Source of the DNA: Bedellia somnulentella
Lineage: Eukaryota; Arthropoda; Insecta; Lepidoptera; Bedelliidae
DNA: 64,000 nt
Assembly: GCA_963576735.1 (NCBI GenBank)
Contig: OY755176.1
Span: 11,021,423 to 11,085,422, forward strand
Reading direction: 5' to 3'
The translations under genes and the position numbers were made by a program. The notes under the pieces were generated by a model that saw only the letters and a list, made by a program, of their open reading frames with translations, did not search any database and was not told the origin of the DNA. Position 1 is the stretch's first letter. The number at the start of each line of letters is the position of its first letter. Below are positions 12,541 to 21,830 of the stretch, piece after piece.

Positions 12541-13330
12541 TCGACAGTCCCCTCGATTTCCTGGGATGCCATCATCAGATCCTGGTGTCATGGTACTTCC
12601 TCGGTAACAATAACTTAACAATAGAAATGTTTAGTGAACCTGTACTTCTCTTCATAAAAGCTACGAAGAGGAGTATAAATCTATATATAATGTTGAACTC
12701 CTAACTCCTAGTGATTGAGGACCCACACCTTCCATCATCAGCTGAGCAACATAACAATATGATTTTCAGAAGCAAATGCCAATATAAGTTCAGAAAATAT
12801 ATAAAACGTGGTACATTTGCCTATAAAATTCGAGGGTTCCCCTCGATTTCTCCAGGATCCCATAATCAGACCCTGATATCCTCATCATGGTACCAATCCG
12901 GGAGTATCTACTTTCCAATAAAAAAATAATAATCAAAATCGGTTCATAAATGGCGAAGTAATTGGCGAACAAACATAAAAAAAATACGGTCGAATTGAGA
13001 ACACTTCTTTTTTTGAAGTCGGTTAAAAATAAATAATAAATTTTCTATAAGCGTATAGATAAGAAAAAATATTTTCATGCGAGTATGTAGTTAAAAAAAA
13101 ATTGTGAATTATGTGAGAAAATATTTGCTTAGCAAGGGAAAATATTGCAATGTAGAAAAAATATACACTATTTAATTATTTCTTTCAAATAGGCATTGCC
13201 AGGGGTTCAGGTTTATTGAATCTCAAAAATGTATGTTATAATATGCTACAAATTGAGAATTCTATAAAATTACTCATTTCTATGGGGCGACATTCAGAGT
13301 CCAATTCAGCCACATAAAAGACATTGAACT

Positions 13331-14761
13331 TTGGTTTTCCATATCATATTCATTTACAGTGAGTGCTCCACTTTATCATTATTACAGGGAGACTCAAAAG
13401 TAACTTTTTTTAAAATGTTTCACTATGAGTAAGAAAATACGTACTGCACTGAACCAGACCTATGGTAAACCCGTTGAGGTAAATAGAAGTTAGGTATATC
13501 TGGAAGTAATGTTTTAAACCAATACTTTCCTGCAGCGTAATGAAATCATAATTCTTTCCTTTTAAACATTCTGCTAAACAAAACTAAATGTTCACAGTGA
13601 TTTAATTTGTCCTTTTGAGCACAAATTCGAAAACAGATGACAAAGCCGAAGACAATATGAAATTTCGAACCTGCCTTTTATTAACTCGAGCCGTTTGACA
13701 CAAGTTGGGAAGAGTCACAAAACAAATAACCGGTGGCGGTATCAACCGAGACGGGTACAATACGACATATGTAGCTCGCTCGATGGATAAAAGCGCTATT
13801 AAGATAGTGGGAGCGTTACAACCGTCTTGCTCTGGATTATATTGCTATTTGCTGTTCCGAAACATCAACCTAACAAACTATTTCATTCACCTCTATAATT
13901 TTCCATCTCTCTCTAACATACACAAAGGCGAAAGAAAACAAGCTTTAACATAGATGCGAAATTCAAAAATGATCGCGAATCACGACTTTCAGGTTCGTCT
14001 GTAATACTGTGACAACCTCTTCCGATTTTTATTTCCTGGTAAGTTTACTAGTTTTCGTTTGAAAAGCGGAACTATTTCTCTTTTACGGGCAAACACACTC
14101 ATGTTACGTGATGTTCTATAGATTGGGGACATTACTCGATAAATCACTAGGACCTTGTTATTTATTGAACCATTCTGCGTAACGTAATATAAGTCTCTGT
14201 TACAGACCCATTAAATATTTAATTAGCTTGCTCCATTAGTTTCCGATTAGGTATAAGTATTGTGTCTTTATTTGTGTTACTTTTACTTGATATTTATTGG
14301 TGAGCAAGAAGAAGGATAAAGCCGAAATAAAAAGAAACATGTGAGGGTTTTATTAGGGTGCATGCATTCAAGGTGCTACTCACTAGTTAGATAAAAATTT
14401 AAAGATTTGTAAATTCCTTAACGAAATGATTGGACCAGAGAGACACGTGGTTTTCAATGGATATTTTTTTATTTATGATATGGCTATTGATATATTTTCG
14501 GATATATATTGGAAATACAAGTTCACCGGTGTTGGTACATGAGTGTGTGTGCGTGACACTAGATGTGTGTGGCGAATTACTACTACTAATTAGCCCTATT
14601 ATAAATAATAAAAAAACTACAATAAAGCTATTTATTATACATATAAAATTATTGAACTGAGAGTGGATATTGTGGATTGGTTTAAACTAAATGGTTTCTA
14701 ACTAAAATGTACTTAATTTTGATTCTGTACTGTTAAGTATTTATAATTTCATCAATAAAAC
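13331..14761. other. no recognised feature
   Basis: AT-rich DNA with only short frames (13705-13953 and 14430-14660) lacking motifs. Confidence 0.4.

Positions 14762-14765
<4 letters not shown>

Positions 14766-14790
<25 letters not shown>
14766..14790. repeat. TA microsatellite, insertion site of the gypsy element
   Basis: An uninterrupted TA run abuts the 5' LTR. TAATATATATAT follows the 3' LTR at 31833, so the LTR element inserted in TA-rich DNA. Confidence 0.85.
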
Positions 14791-14793
<3 letters not shown>

Positions 14794-15361
14794 CGGCGGC
14801 ACCTAATATGGTTGCTCATTTGACTACATGACGGCGGCACCTAGTACAGTTACTGAATTGACTACGTGTCGGTAATACCTAATAGAGTTGCTGATTTGAC
14901 TAAGTGGTAAGAAGCGGAAGGGTGTGGTCACGAGGTAATCGTGCGCCCTCTGATGGAGTTCGAGCAAGGATCATTCTGACGATGGACAAAGAGTGTATCG
15001 GTTTTGCTCGGAACCGTCATACGTTTCTAATCGGTGTTAACGCAATATAATTTGTACTTAGTTAATTTGTGAATAGTGGCGAAGTTGATTAAAGCTAATT
15101 TAATGTTTTTTAACATGAATTCCTCATGTGGGGATTATTACTCATAAATAAAAGATGTAATTAAAGGAAAGAAAAATTTCGACACTGGCGGGGTTCGAAC
15201 CCGCGACCTTCGGGTATACGCCCCCGTCGCTCTGCCAACTGAGCTACAGTGTCAGTTGGCATCCAGCGCGAAATTTGATTGATTAAAGCTGTGATTATTT
15301 ATTTCTGTGTCTGATTTGTGATTGAGGAATCATGAATCTACGCCGATCTACCTTGCCGACG
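14791..15361 (+). repeat. 5' LTR (interrupted by SINE B)
   Basis: It starts with three tandem 38-bp units beginning TRTCGGCGGCACCTAATA or TGTCGGTAATACC and ends in CTACCTTGCCGACG. TGTCGGC and GCCGACR at the two ends form the usual terminal inverted pair, with TG changed to TA here. It keeps about 20 bases near 15031 that the 3' LTR lacks. Confidence 0.88.
15097..15278 (-). repeat. tRNA-derived SINE, family B, full length with target duplication
   Basis: On the minus strand the A box TAGCTCAGTTGGCAGAGCG and the B box GGTTCGAACCCC are intact. The 12-bp duplication TTGATTAAAGCT flanks it at 15085-15096 and 15279-15290. The uninterrupted sequence is preserved in the 3' LTR near 31750, which proves insertion into the LTR. 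The anticodon loop does not form a normal 7-base loop, so it is not a functional tRNA. Confidence 0.93.
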
Positions 15362-15362
15362 T

Positions 15363-15379
15363 TATCAGAAGTGGGATTT
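15363..15379 (+). promoter_or_regulatory. primer-binding-site-like segment (tRNA-Leu type)
   Basis: TATCAGAAGTGGGATTTC begins two bases after the LTR. As I remember animal tRNA-Leu, its 3' end is the complement of TGTCAGAAGTGGGATT, a match at 15 of 16 positions. The usual TGG is not visible. The identification is inference. Confidence 0.5.
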
Positions 15380-15429
15380 CCCCAACGCCGATTTCGTAAA
15401 TCGTAATATAAAGAAAGTGACAATAAATG

Positions 15430-15955
15430 GAAAAGTTTATTTGAAGTGCAAAATCAAAATATGTTAGCTCTTATTGGAGCGTTAAAACCTCTTACAGTGT
15501 CCAGTGATAAAGTTACTCTACCGGAATTTAACACCGATTCGGTGACGGTTCGACGGATTCGGTTCCATCCACTGCAGGATGGAAGCCTAGTTGTGGCAAA
15601 AAGCCGCGCGGTAAAAGGATCTGCATCTAATTGGTTATCACAATGTTACAGCAGTGCAAAAGTTCGACACAAAGCCAATGTATGTAAGATACAACCTAAA
15701 CACCGCTACTTGTCTCAGCCAGTCAGCGGGAAAACTGCGACGTCATACTCAATAACAGCTAGTTCTCAGCATTCAGGAGCTAACACATCAAGCCATATTG
15801 GTGTGCTTCAAGTGTGGAGCCGCGCCACGTTGCGAGCCGGTGCACGAGCGCCACCGCCACCACGCCGCGCCGCGCGCCGGAGGTTCAGGTACCAGTACTC
15901 GCGTCGAACAGAGTCGACGATTGCAGTGTACCTTCAGGTGCACTGACTCATTCTG
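15430..15955 (+). pseudogene. gag remnant
   Basis: The frame 15446-15946 has DKVTLPEFNTDS and AVKGSASNWLSQ, segments I recall from the capsid region of lepidopteran Ty3/gypsy elements (LPEF, KGSAxxWLSQ). It then jumps to a basic region with RHKANVCKIQPKHRY, followed by a GC-rich proline/arginine segment around 15840-15890 that suits the end of nucleocapsid. The usual matrix and most of the capsid are deleted, and no complete CCHC knuckle survives. It is non-functional. Confidence 0.7.
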
Positions 15956-16358
15956 GTGAGCGCTTTATTTTTAATTATGATTCCGGAGCCGAATGCTCGT
16001 TAGTTGTAGCGTCAAAGTTTGTAAAAAACGTAAAAACAATGTTATTAATTTTAATGTCATAAGCTTGAGTAGTACGTTTAGCACAGTACAAATGTTGTGT
16101 AAGGTCTGTGATTTTAGAATTGAGTTTTTACTCCACGTTTTGCAAGATATGTACCTGCGTTGTGACATAATGCTAAGTAGAGAAGTTTTAGCTCTGGGCT
16201 TTGCCATAAATATGTCTACCTTAAATTTAACGCTCGAAAAGTTAAGTGTTGAATACAGTTCTCAAGTAAAAATAGTGTCTGAAATTAATTTAACACAAGT
16301 CGATACGATGTTAGTGACGCTGCAAAAAGCGAGTAGCAAGGTATTTCAAATAATGTGA
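15956..16358 (+). pseudogene. retropepsin remnant
   Basis: The active-site segment FNYDSGAECSLV lies at about 15970-16005 (DSG in place of the usual DTG/DSG). After a frame change, the 15993-16358 frame continues with RCDIMLSREVLALGFAI, corresponding to the C-terminal D-I-L-I-G-R-E segment of the protease. The frameshift between them inactivates it. Confidence 0.7.
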
Positions 16359-16379
16359 AAGTTACCTTATTGTTGGTTT

Positions 16380-16660
16380 TCTCACTACACTTGTGGCTAC
16401 AGGTGAAATAAAATTCGTTCACGCCGGATGAATGCTTGACAAAGGTCAATGAACTTTTACAAGTTAACATAATTAGGCCGAGTTGTTCCCCATTTTCCAG
16501 ATCTGCGTTATTATTAAAGAAACGTGATTGTACTGATATGACGTGCGTAGAATATTGCGAACTCAATGGTAATTCAGTGCCCGATTGGTTTTCCTGCACC
16601 TTTCACATCAGATTTAATTGCACGATTAAACGACGCGAATTTCTTTTTACTCTTTGATTG
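16380..16660 (+). pseudogene. reverse transcriptase N-terminal remnant
   Basis: The frame 16436-16657 reads VNELLQVNIIRPSCSPFSRS then ALLLKKRDCTDMTCVEYCEL. This is the first RT block (xxxGIIRPSxSPxxSPxxxVKKKDGxxRxCVDYRxLN) with several substitutions. Palm motifs YVDD and beyond are absent because the sequence jumps to the integrase end. Confidence 0.8.
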
Positions 16661-16699
16661 TGCTAGAGGATTCCCGTTTTGAGTACCGATCATTCTATT

Positions 16700-16985
16700 G
16701 AGGGTTTTGATAAGCACAAGGCTAAATTCACTAGGTTTTCTGTTGGTGATTTTGTATTAATGCAAAAACGAAGAACAAAATCAGACAAATTTAGACGCAT
16801 TGTATAAGGGTCCCTTTAGAGTAGTACAAGTTTAAGAAGGAGATAGGTACACTTTATCGGTTTTGGACAGTAACAACTGTAAAAATATAGCCATAACCAT
16901 GATCGTTTAAGAAAAATGCCAGAGAGGTTTGACCCGTTGGGTTCTGAATCCTTATTGAATGAGTTGAGTGAAATTTATTAATTTT
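16700..16985 (+). pseudogene. integrase C-terminal remnant
   Basis: FSVGDFVLMQKRRTKSDKF matches the GDxVLV segment of the integrase C-terminal fold, and KYSHNHDRLRKMPERFDPL corresponds to the polyprotein end. A stop follows RRIV and frames shift. The integrase catalytic core is deleted. Confidence 0.7.
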
Positions 16986-17034
16986 CTCAGTTCTGTTAGT
17001 AGGTATAAACTTTCTTTTGTGAGACATTTGTTAA

Positions 17035-17459
17035 ATTGTAGTGGTCACTGAGATGACACATGACCACACATGAATATAGGGGTTTTAGGGTCATTGGGAC
17101 GACCGCTAAAGATGTGTTTTAGGGTCACTGGGATGACCGCTGAAGATGTGTTTTAGGGTCACTGGGATGACCACTAAAGATGTGTTTCAGGGTCACTGGG
17201 ATGACCGCTGAAGATCTATTTTGGGGTCACTGGGATGACCAACTCTGATTTTCGCTGTCACTGGGATGACCGTTAATGATATGAGTTTAGGTCACTGGGA
17301 TGACCTGACTGTTTGACCACTGGGATGATCTGTTTGTTTGATCACTGGGATGATCTGTTTGTTTGATCACTGGGATGATCTGTTTGTTTGATCACTGGGA
17401 TGATCTGTTTGTTTGATCACTGGGATGATCTGACTGTTTGATCACTTGGATGATCTGAC
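17035..17459 (+). repeat. minisatellite of hairpin-forming units, left part
   Basis: The upstream units are about 35 bp with core GGTCACTGGGATGACC. The downstream units are about 25 bp with core GATCACTGGGATGATC followed by TGTTTGTTT. Both cores are inverted repeats around CTGGGA. The array resumes at 31005 after the LINE. Confidence 0.95.
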
Positions 17460-17883
17460 ACTACTCTGTGGCATCGACAAGTGTTTGTGTCGAAAATTTA
17501 ATTTTTAGAATTTTTAATTATAATTAAGATAGATATCGAAAGAATTCTCACTGAAAAGAACTCCATTTATTAAGGATAACATATGTTATATAAGGAGTAT
17601 TGAAGTTTAATAATTATTTCGTGATTATATTAAAGTATTGGTTTGCGCTTGTTTCAACGGTTTTTTCAGGCCAGTATTTTTTCTTTATTTCACAATTCAC
17701 ACATTAAAACAATACCTCAGTTTAACTAAATACTGAATAAATGAGTTATATTTCTTCTTATCCACTTATATTTTACTAGATATACTCTTATCATAAAATA
17801 TAACCTTAAATTAGTCAATAAGTTATCTAGTAAATAAAACTTAGTTTACAATATCAAGTACCATTAGCTTAAAAATAGTTAAA

Positions 17884-19371
17884 ATGCCTACTCGCAGTGA
17901 AACTATTAGTAATTTAGAAAAGAAGTTAAATTCAACCCTTTTAGAATTAAAAAAATCTAAAGAAAATACCATAAAATTGTTAGAGGAACGTGAGGATAGT
18001 GAGCAAGAAATAAACAATATTATTAAAACCAATTCTTGTTTAAGGAAACAACTTGTTGACTTGGATGCAGAGCTGCAAGATAGCATAGCCCAAAGATTGG
18101 CCCTGGAAAGAGATGTTAGTTTGCACCAAAACAGTTATGATTTTCATGAAGTAGCACTGAAAGAAATAGAATTGTTAAAAGCACAACTAGCAGGAGCTGA
18201 ATTAGAACTACATTCATTAAGAAGTAAGAAAACAGAGGAGAACTCAATTATTCTGCAGCGAATGTATGATAACATTATTGATATGCCAACAATAGACTTG
18301 ACTACTCCATTAAAGGAGGAAAAATCCCTACCGATTGTGAACATAAAAGGTTCCAGAAAGTTAAAAAAGTACCTTAAACTTAAAAGAACTGTAAGAAATC
18401 TTGTAAAAAAACTTAATAAACTTAGGTGTAGTCAACATCATGAGATGAAGTTTAAGTTAAATAGGCTAGAACAACTATGTAGTGATTATGAACTTTCTCT
18501 AGACAGTAACAAAGTTAAACTAAGTCATGATAGTAATAGAATTATAGAGTTAGAAAAATCTCTTCAAGATATTACAGTAAACTATCATAATAGTCACTTA
18601 GAAATGCAAAGCTACATAGTAGGATTAGAAGAAATCATAGAGTTAAGTAATGAAAATATCAAAACAGTAGAAACACTATCTAGTTTTTGCACTAAGTGTG
18701 AAAGTGTAAGTACTGTCATAAATGATGTATCTCCTGAAAATAGAAATAATATGGTTCAGCCCACTTTTGCTTACAATAGAGATGTGTCGACTCAGAGGAC
18801 TTTAGTCTTCTCCGATTCTCTTGGTGTTAACATTGGCCATCATTTAAACAAAGAATTAGACCAATGTATTTTAAATACTTGTATGCCCGGAGCAAGTTAC
18901 TCTCAAATAATAAATACCATTTTAAAAGAACAATATGACTCCAATACTACTTTAGTTATTTTAATTGGTTCGAGTAATAAGGTGAATCCAAGTGACTTAA
19001 AGAAATCATTTGACAAATTGGTCAATTTAAATGTTAGAAAAATAATTATAAGTGACTTCCTATATTCCAAGCATCTTAGCTATAAGGTTAATACTAGGAT
19101 TTATAAACTAAATATGTTACTATATAATTTGACCTTGGGATATAGGCAAAAAATTGTTAATTTTAATATAAATAATTATATTAAGAAACCATTATTGACT
19201 AAAAGTACCTTGAAAGTACCTGAACATTCTAAAAAACGTCTAGCTATGTTACTAGCTAGTAATATTGTATACAACAATGTTATTAATTTGAATAACATAA
19301 CAATTTCATCTGACTTGGATGCAGTTATTAGTACATGTACTAATGTATCTGCAAATTTAGCTTTAAACTAG
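17884..19371 (+). CDS. LINE ORF1 protein, coiled coil plus SGNH esterase-like domain
   Basis: The 495-residue frame is intact. Residues 1 to about 280 are rich in E, K and L with heptad-like spacing (for example ELKKSKENTIKLLEEREDSE), predicting a long coiled coil. Around residue 310 is FSDSLGVNIG, resembling block I of GDSL/SGNH esterases with S310-D-S312, and at 361-365 IGSSN resembles the G-x-N block. Such esterase domains are known in ORF1 of CR1-group LINEs, where a role in RNA or membrane association has been proposed. No CCHC knuckle is seen. I chose the ATG at 17884 because an in-frame stop precedes it and the coiled coil starts directly. The frame ends in TTA AAC TAG, overlapping a frameshift-type heptamer. 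Confidence 0.85.
   Translation: MPTRSETISNLEKKLNSTLLELKKSKENTIKLLEEREDSEQEINNIIKTNSCLRKQLVDLDAELQDSIAQRLALERDVSLHQNSYDFHEVALKEIELLKAQLAGAELELHSLRSKKTEENSIILQRMYDNIIDMPTIDLTTPLKEEKSLPIVNIKGSRKLKKYLKLKRTVRNLVKKLNKLRCSQHHEMKFKLNRLEQLCSDYELSLDSNKVKLSHDSNRIIELEKSLQDITVNYHNSHLEMQSYIVGLEEIIELSNENIKTVETLSSFCTKCESVSTVINDVSPENRNNMVQPTFAYNRDVSTQRTLVFSDSLGVNIGHHLNKELDQCILNTCMPGASYSQIINTILKEQYDSNTTLVILIGSSNKVNPSDLKKSFDKLVNLNVRKIIISDFLYSKHLSYKVNTRIYKLNMLLYNLTLGYRQKIVNFNINNYIKKPLLTKSTLKVPEHSKKRLAMLLASNIVYNNVINLNNITISSDLDAVISTCTNVSANLALN
19362..19368 (+). promoter_or_regulatory. candidate -1 ribosomal frameshift heptamer
   Basis: T TTA AAC lies in the ORF1 frame as X XXY YYZ and is followed at once by the ORF1 stop TAG (19369-19371). 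Slipping back one base reads TTT AAA CTA GGT AGT and enters ORF2, which stays open through the endonuclease start. A possible stimulatory stem pairs GGAAAAGGC (19385-19393) with GCCTTTCC (from about 19427). Confidence 0.6.
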
Positions 19372-19373
19372 GT

Positions 19374-21028
19374 AGTAAGACAAAGGAAAAGGCATACATT
19401 TCACTAGTTCATCAGAACATACAGAGCCTTTCCTGCAAACAATTAGAATTAGAGTTATTCATTAATAAGTACAATGCCAAAATACTTTGTTTAACAGAAC
19501 ACTGGTTAAAAGCAGAACAAATGAATTTTAGTTTAAAGAATTACACAGTGGGCAGTTGTTTTAACAGAGAGTCCATAATGTGTGGGGGTAGTATGATACT
19601 ATTATATGTAGACATTAAATTTAAAGAAAGAAAAGACATCTGTAGACTCTCTGTTGAACAACATGTAGAAATCTCATGCATTGAATTGAGCAAGTATATA
19701 ATTTTGTGTGTATATCGCCCACCCAAAGGTAACTATGACATCTTTGAAGCAGCGATGGAAGATGCTTTGGGGATGGCTTCCCGCAGCTCCAGAGAGGTTG
19801 TAGTTTGTGGGGATTTCAATGTTGACTTGTTGGGTGAGGGTCTAGTAAAGGAGAGAATATTGTCATTTTTTCAATCATTTAATCTTCTAAATGTATTTAA
19901 TGAGCCAACCCGAATTACCTCGACCTCTGCAACATGTTTAGATAATATTTATTGCAATTGTGATTACTCCGGTCACTTCCTTTTTGATTGCATTACCTCA
20001 GACCACAAGGGTCAATTTATAAATTTAGAATTTACCATCGAAAAGAAAAAGTCAATAGTATGTAGACAGATAACTGAAAAAAAACTTAGCTTATTTGAAA
20101 ATAATATTAGGTCTAGCATCAGCCCCCCAATGAGAAGCAGTGAATCATTAGAGAATTGTCTTTCATTCATCAATGAGCTAAAAACTGAATTCAATAAAAT
20201 CTTTAAAACTAAGGTAATAAGACAAAGTATAAACTGTGTAGTACAAAATGCTCTTTTGCTGAATGGGCCACCGCTGGAATTAGAATAAGTAGAGATCACC
20301 TATATAACATTTATAGAGAAAAGTCCTATAACTTCAACCAAGATTTTATTATTTATGTCAGAAATTATTCAAAAATTTTCAAAAAAGTTTGTGGTGAAGC
20401 TAAATCTAGATGCATAAAACATAAAATTATGAATTCTTCTAACAAGAGTAAGACTGTCTGGAAAATAATTAACAGTGAAACTGGAAAACTAAAGTCCCCA
20501 CATGATCTCAATTTATTATTAGATAATGAACTGATACAGTCAAAATCACATATTGCTGACATTTTTGAAAATCATTTTATAAATACCCCCACTCAGACAA
20601 CAGAGAAATTAAATTCATGTCCCCAGAAAGCTCTTGAGTTGTTGGAACAAAATGTTACCAAAACAACAGCACAGTTTTCTTTCAAGTATGTTGACAATAA
20701 TGATATAATTAAAAATTTTAAAACTATTAATCTTAAAAAAACCGAAGACATAACAGGAATGTCAGTTTTCGTCATAAACAGAATAATAAATATAATCGCT
20801 CCTCATTTAACGATACTTTTTAATAAATGTATAGATATAGGAGAATTTCCAGACTGTATGAAGTTAAGTAGGCTCATCCCACTACATAAATCAGGAGATA
20901 GTCAGGACTTTACCAATTATAGGCCTATTTCTATTTTGCCAGTTCTCAGTAAAGTTTTTGAGAAAATCATGTCCAACCAAATGCTTTCATATTTCAACAA
21001 TCATAATATATTCCATGACGAGCAATAT
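19374..21028 (+). pseudogene. LINE ORF2, N-terminal part: AP endonuclease and start of RT
   Basis: The frame is open from before 19374 but its first ATG is at 19521, after two catalytic blocks (SLVHQNIQSL and LCLTEHWLKAE). That ATG therefore cannot be the natural start. Further endonuclease blocks are CVYRPPKGN, VVCGDFNVDLL, LDNIYCN and ITSDHKGQ. Near 20220-20264 a one-base change moves the frame; the new frame continues WATAGIRISRDHLYNIYREK into an open stretch to DEQY at 21028, including NYRPISILPVLSKVFEKIM of the RT N-terminus. The element is split here by the transposon at 21029. One frameshift plus the insertion make it non-functional. Confidence 0.88.
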
Positions 21029-21042
21029 CCCAACAAGCAAAA
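21029..21042 (+). repeat. left terminal inverted repeat
   Basis: CCCAACAAGCAAAA is the exact reverse complement of 29406-29419. Confidence 0.95.
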
Positions 21043-21169
21043 TTATCCTGGAATGCGATTTTGTAATGCTATATGGATTTATATAACTCCGAAAATGGTT
21101 TTGACGGATGCTACCGCATTTATAACAGCATAAATACATGCTGATTTTACTCAAGTAAGTTTAATCTTG

Positions 21170-21450
21170 TAATTTGTACTTATATCGGTATATAAGATTA
21201 TATTTCCTGGCAATTATAGGATGGTGACTCCTATATGGGCATTAAGCAAGAGCAATTGCACTGAAGCATAATTACTCCTGTAACCCTGACTTATATGCGT
21301 ATATAAGATAACGTCTGATGACCATTTTAATCTTACTAGTTCTATATGAGCACGTACCAGGCATATTTGCACTGAAGAGTAATTGCACTTGTTATTTTTA
21401 CTTATAAACTCATATAAGCCAATATTTTATGGCTAATATAAGTGACTAAA
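21170..21450. repeat. left subterminal repeat cluster
   Basis: Palindromic motifs such as ACTTATATCGGTATATAAG, ACTTATATGCGTATATAAG and ACTTATAAACTCATATAAG recur, interspersed with GGAGTAATT and TTGCACTGAAG-like units (GCAATTGCACTGAAGCATAA near 21250, ATTTGCACTGAAGAGTAATT near 21368). Such arrays are typical transposase-accessory binding regions of CACTA-type elements. Confidence 0.75.
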
Positions 21451-21830
21451 AATTAAATTACTGTAAAATTCATTTAATTTGGTTTGGTTTTACATAAGCT
21501 AAGAAGGAAGTTTTAAATTAAATTATTATCCACATTTTACAAATATTAAATTAGTAAGATTATAACAGCACTCGGTAGGATAAAATGTTCTCTTTATGGA
21601 TTTAGTGTATGCCATTTTAATCCTAAATATGTTTATATAGGCATTCTACTCGCTCAAGTAATCTCAAACACTCCTGGCTAAAACTCTTAAAAATCCAATT
21701 TTGCTCGGTACGACCGATATAGGAAAAAATACGCTTTATTTAGTTTTGCGAGTTCTATTGTAGGATTTTGTGTCAGCCATTTTGATTGCATACATTTGGT
21801 TTTCTTCACAAATATCTAGAAATATTAAAA

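Larger units (their letters stand above)
11985..13045. mobile_element. interspersed element with AACCGACTTC-type ends
   Basis: The left end carries AGAAAACCGACTTCATAG and the right end carries TTTGAAGTCGGTTAAAAA, which are inverted relative to each other. It interrupts tandem unit 2. Inside are a long hairpin, a family-C SINE fragment and two related segments (about 12543-12610 and 12833-12902) sharing CCCCTCGATTTC and CATCATGGTAC-like blocks. The closing block GGTCGAATTGAGAACACTTC is one I recall from many lepidopteran repeats. No transposase is present. Confidence 0.6.
11858..13330 (+). repeat. ancient tandem duplication, unit 2, interrupted
   Basis: The left part (11858-11985) and the right part (about 13046-13330) align in order with unit 1. 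An element of about 1.06 kb (11985-13045) separates them. Confidence 0.7.

Noticed and set aside
15180..15260. tRNA gene on the minus strand (also at 40057-40135 and 49-70)
   Set aside because: A and B boxes are present, but the anticodon stem-loop does not close with a 7-base loop, and the sequence continues into a SINE body with a target duplication.
17035..17459. CRISPR-like array of repeats and spacers
   Set aside because: The units are contiguous minisatellite copies without unique spacers, and the DNA is eukaryotic.
20429..21133. the last 30 codons of the ORF2 frame after DEQY as natural LINE sequence
   Set aside because: They are translated transposon DNA. The LINE frame stops being LINE at 21028 and resumes at 29422.
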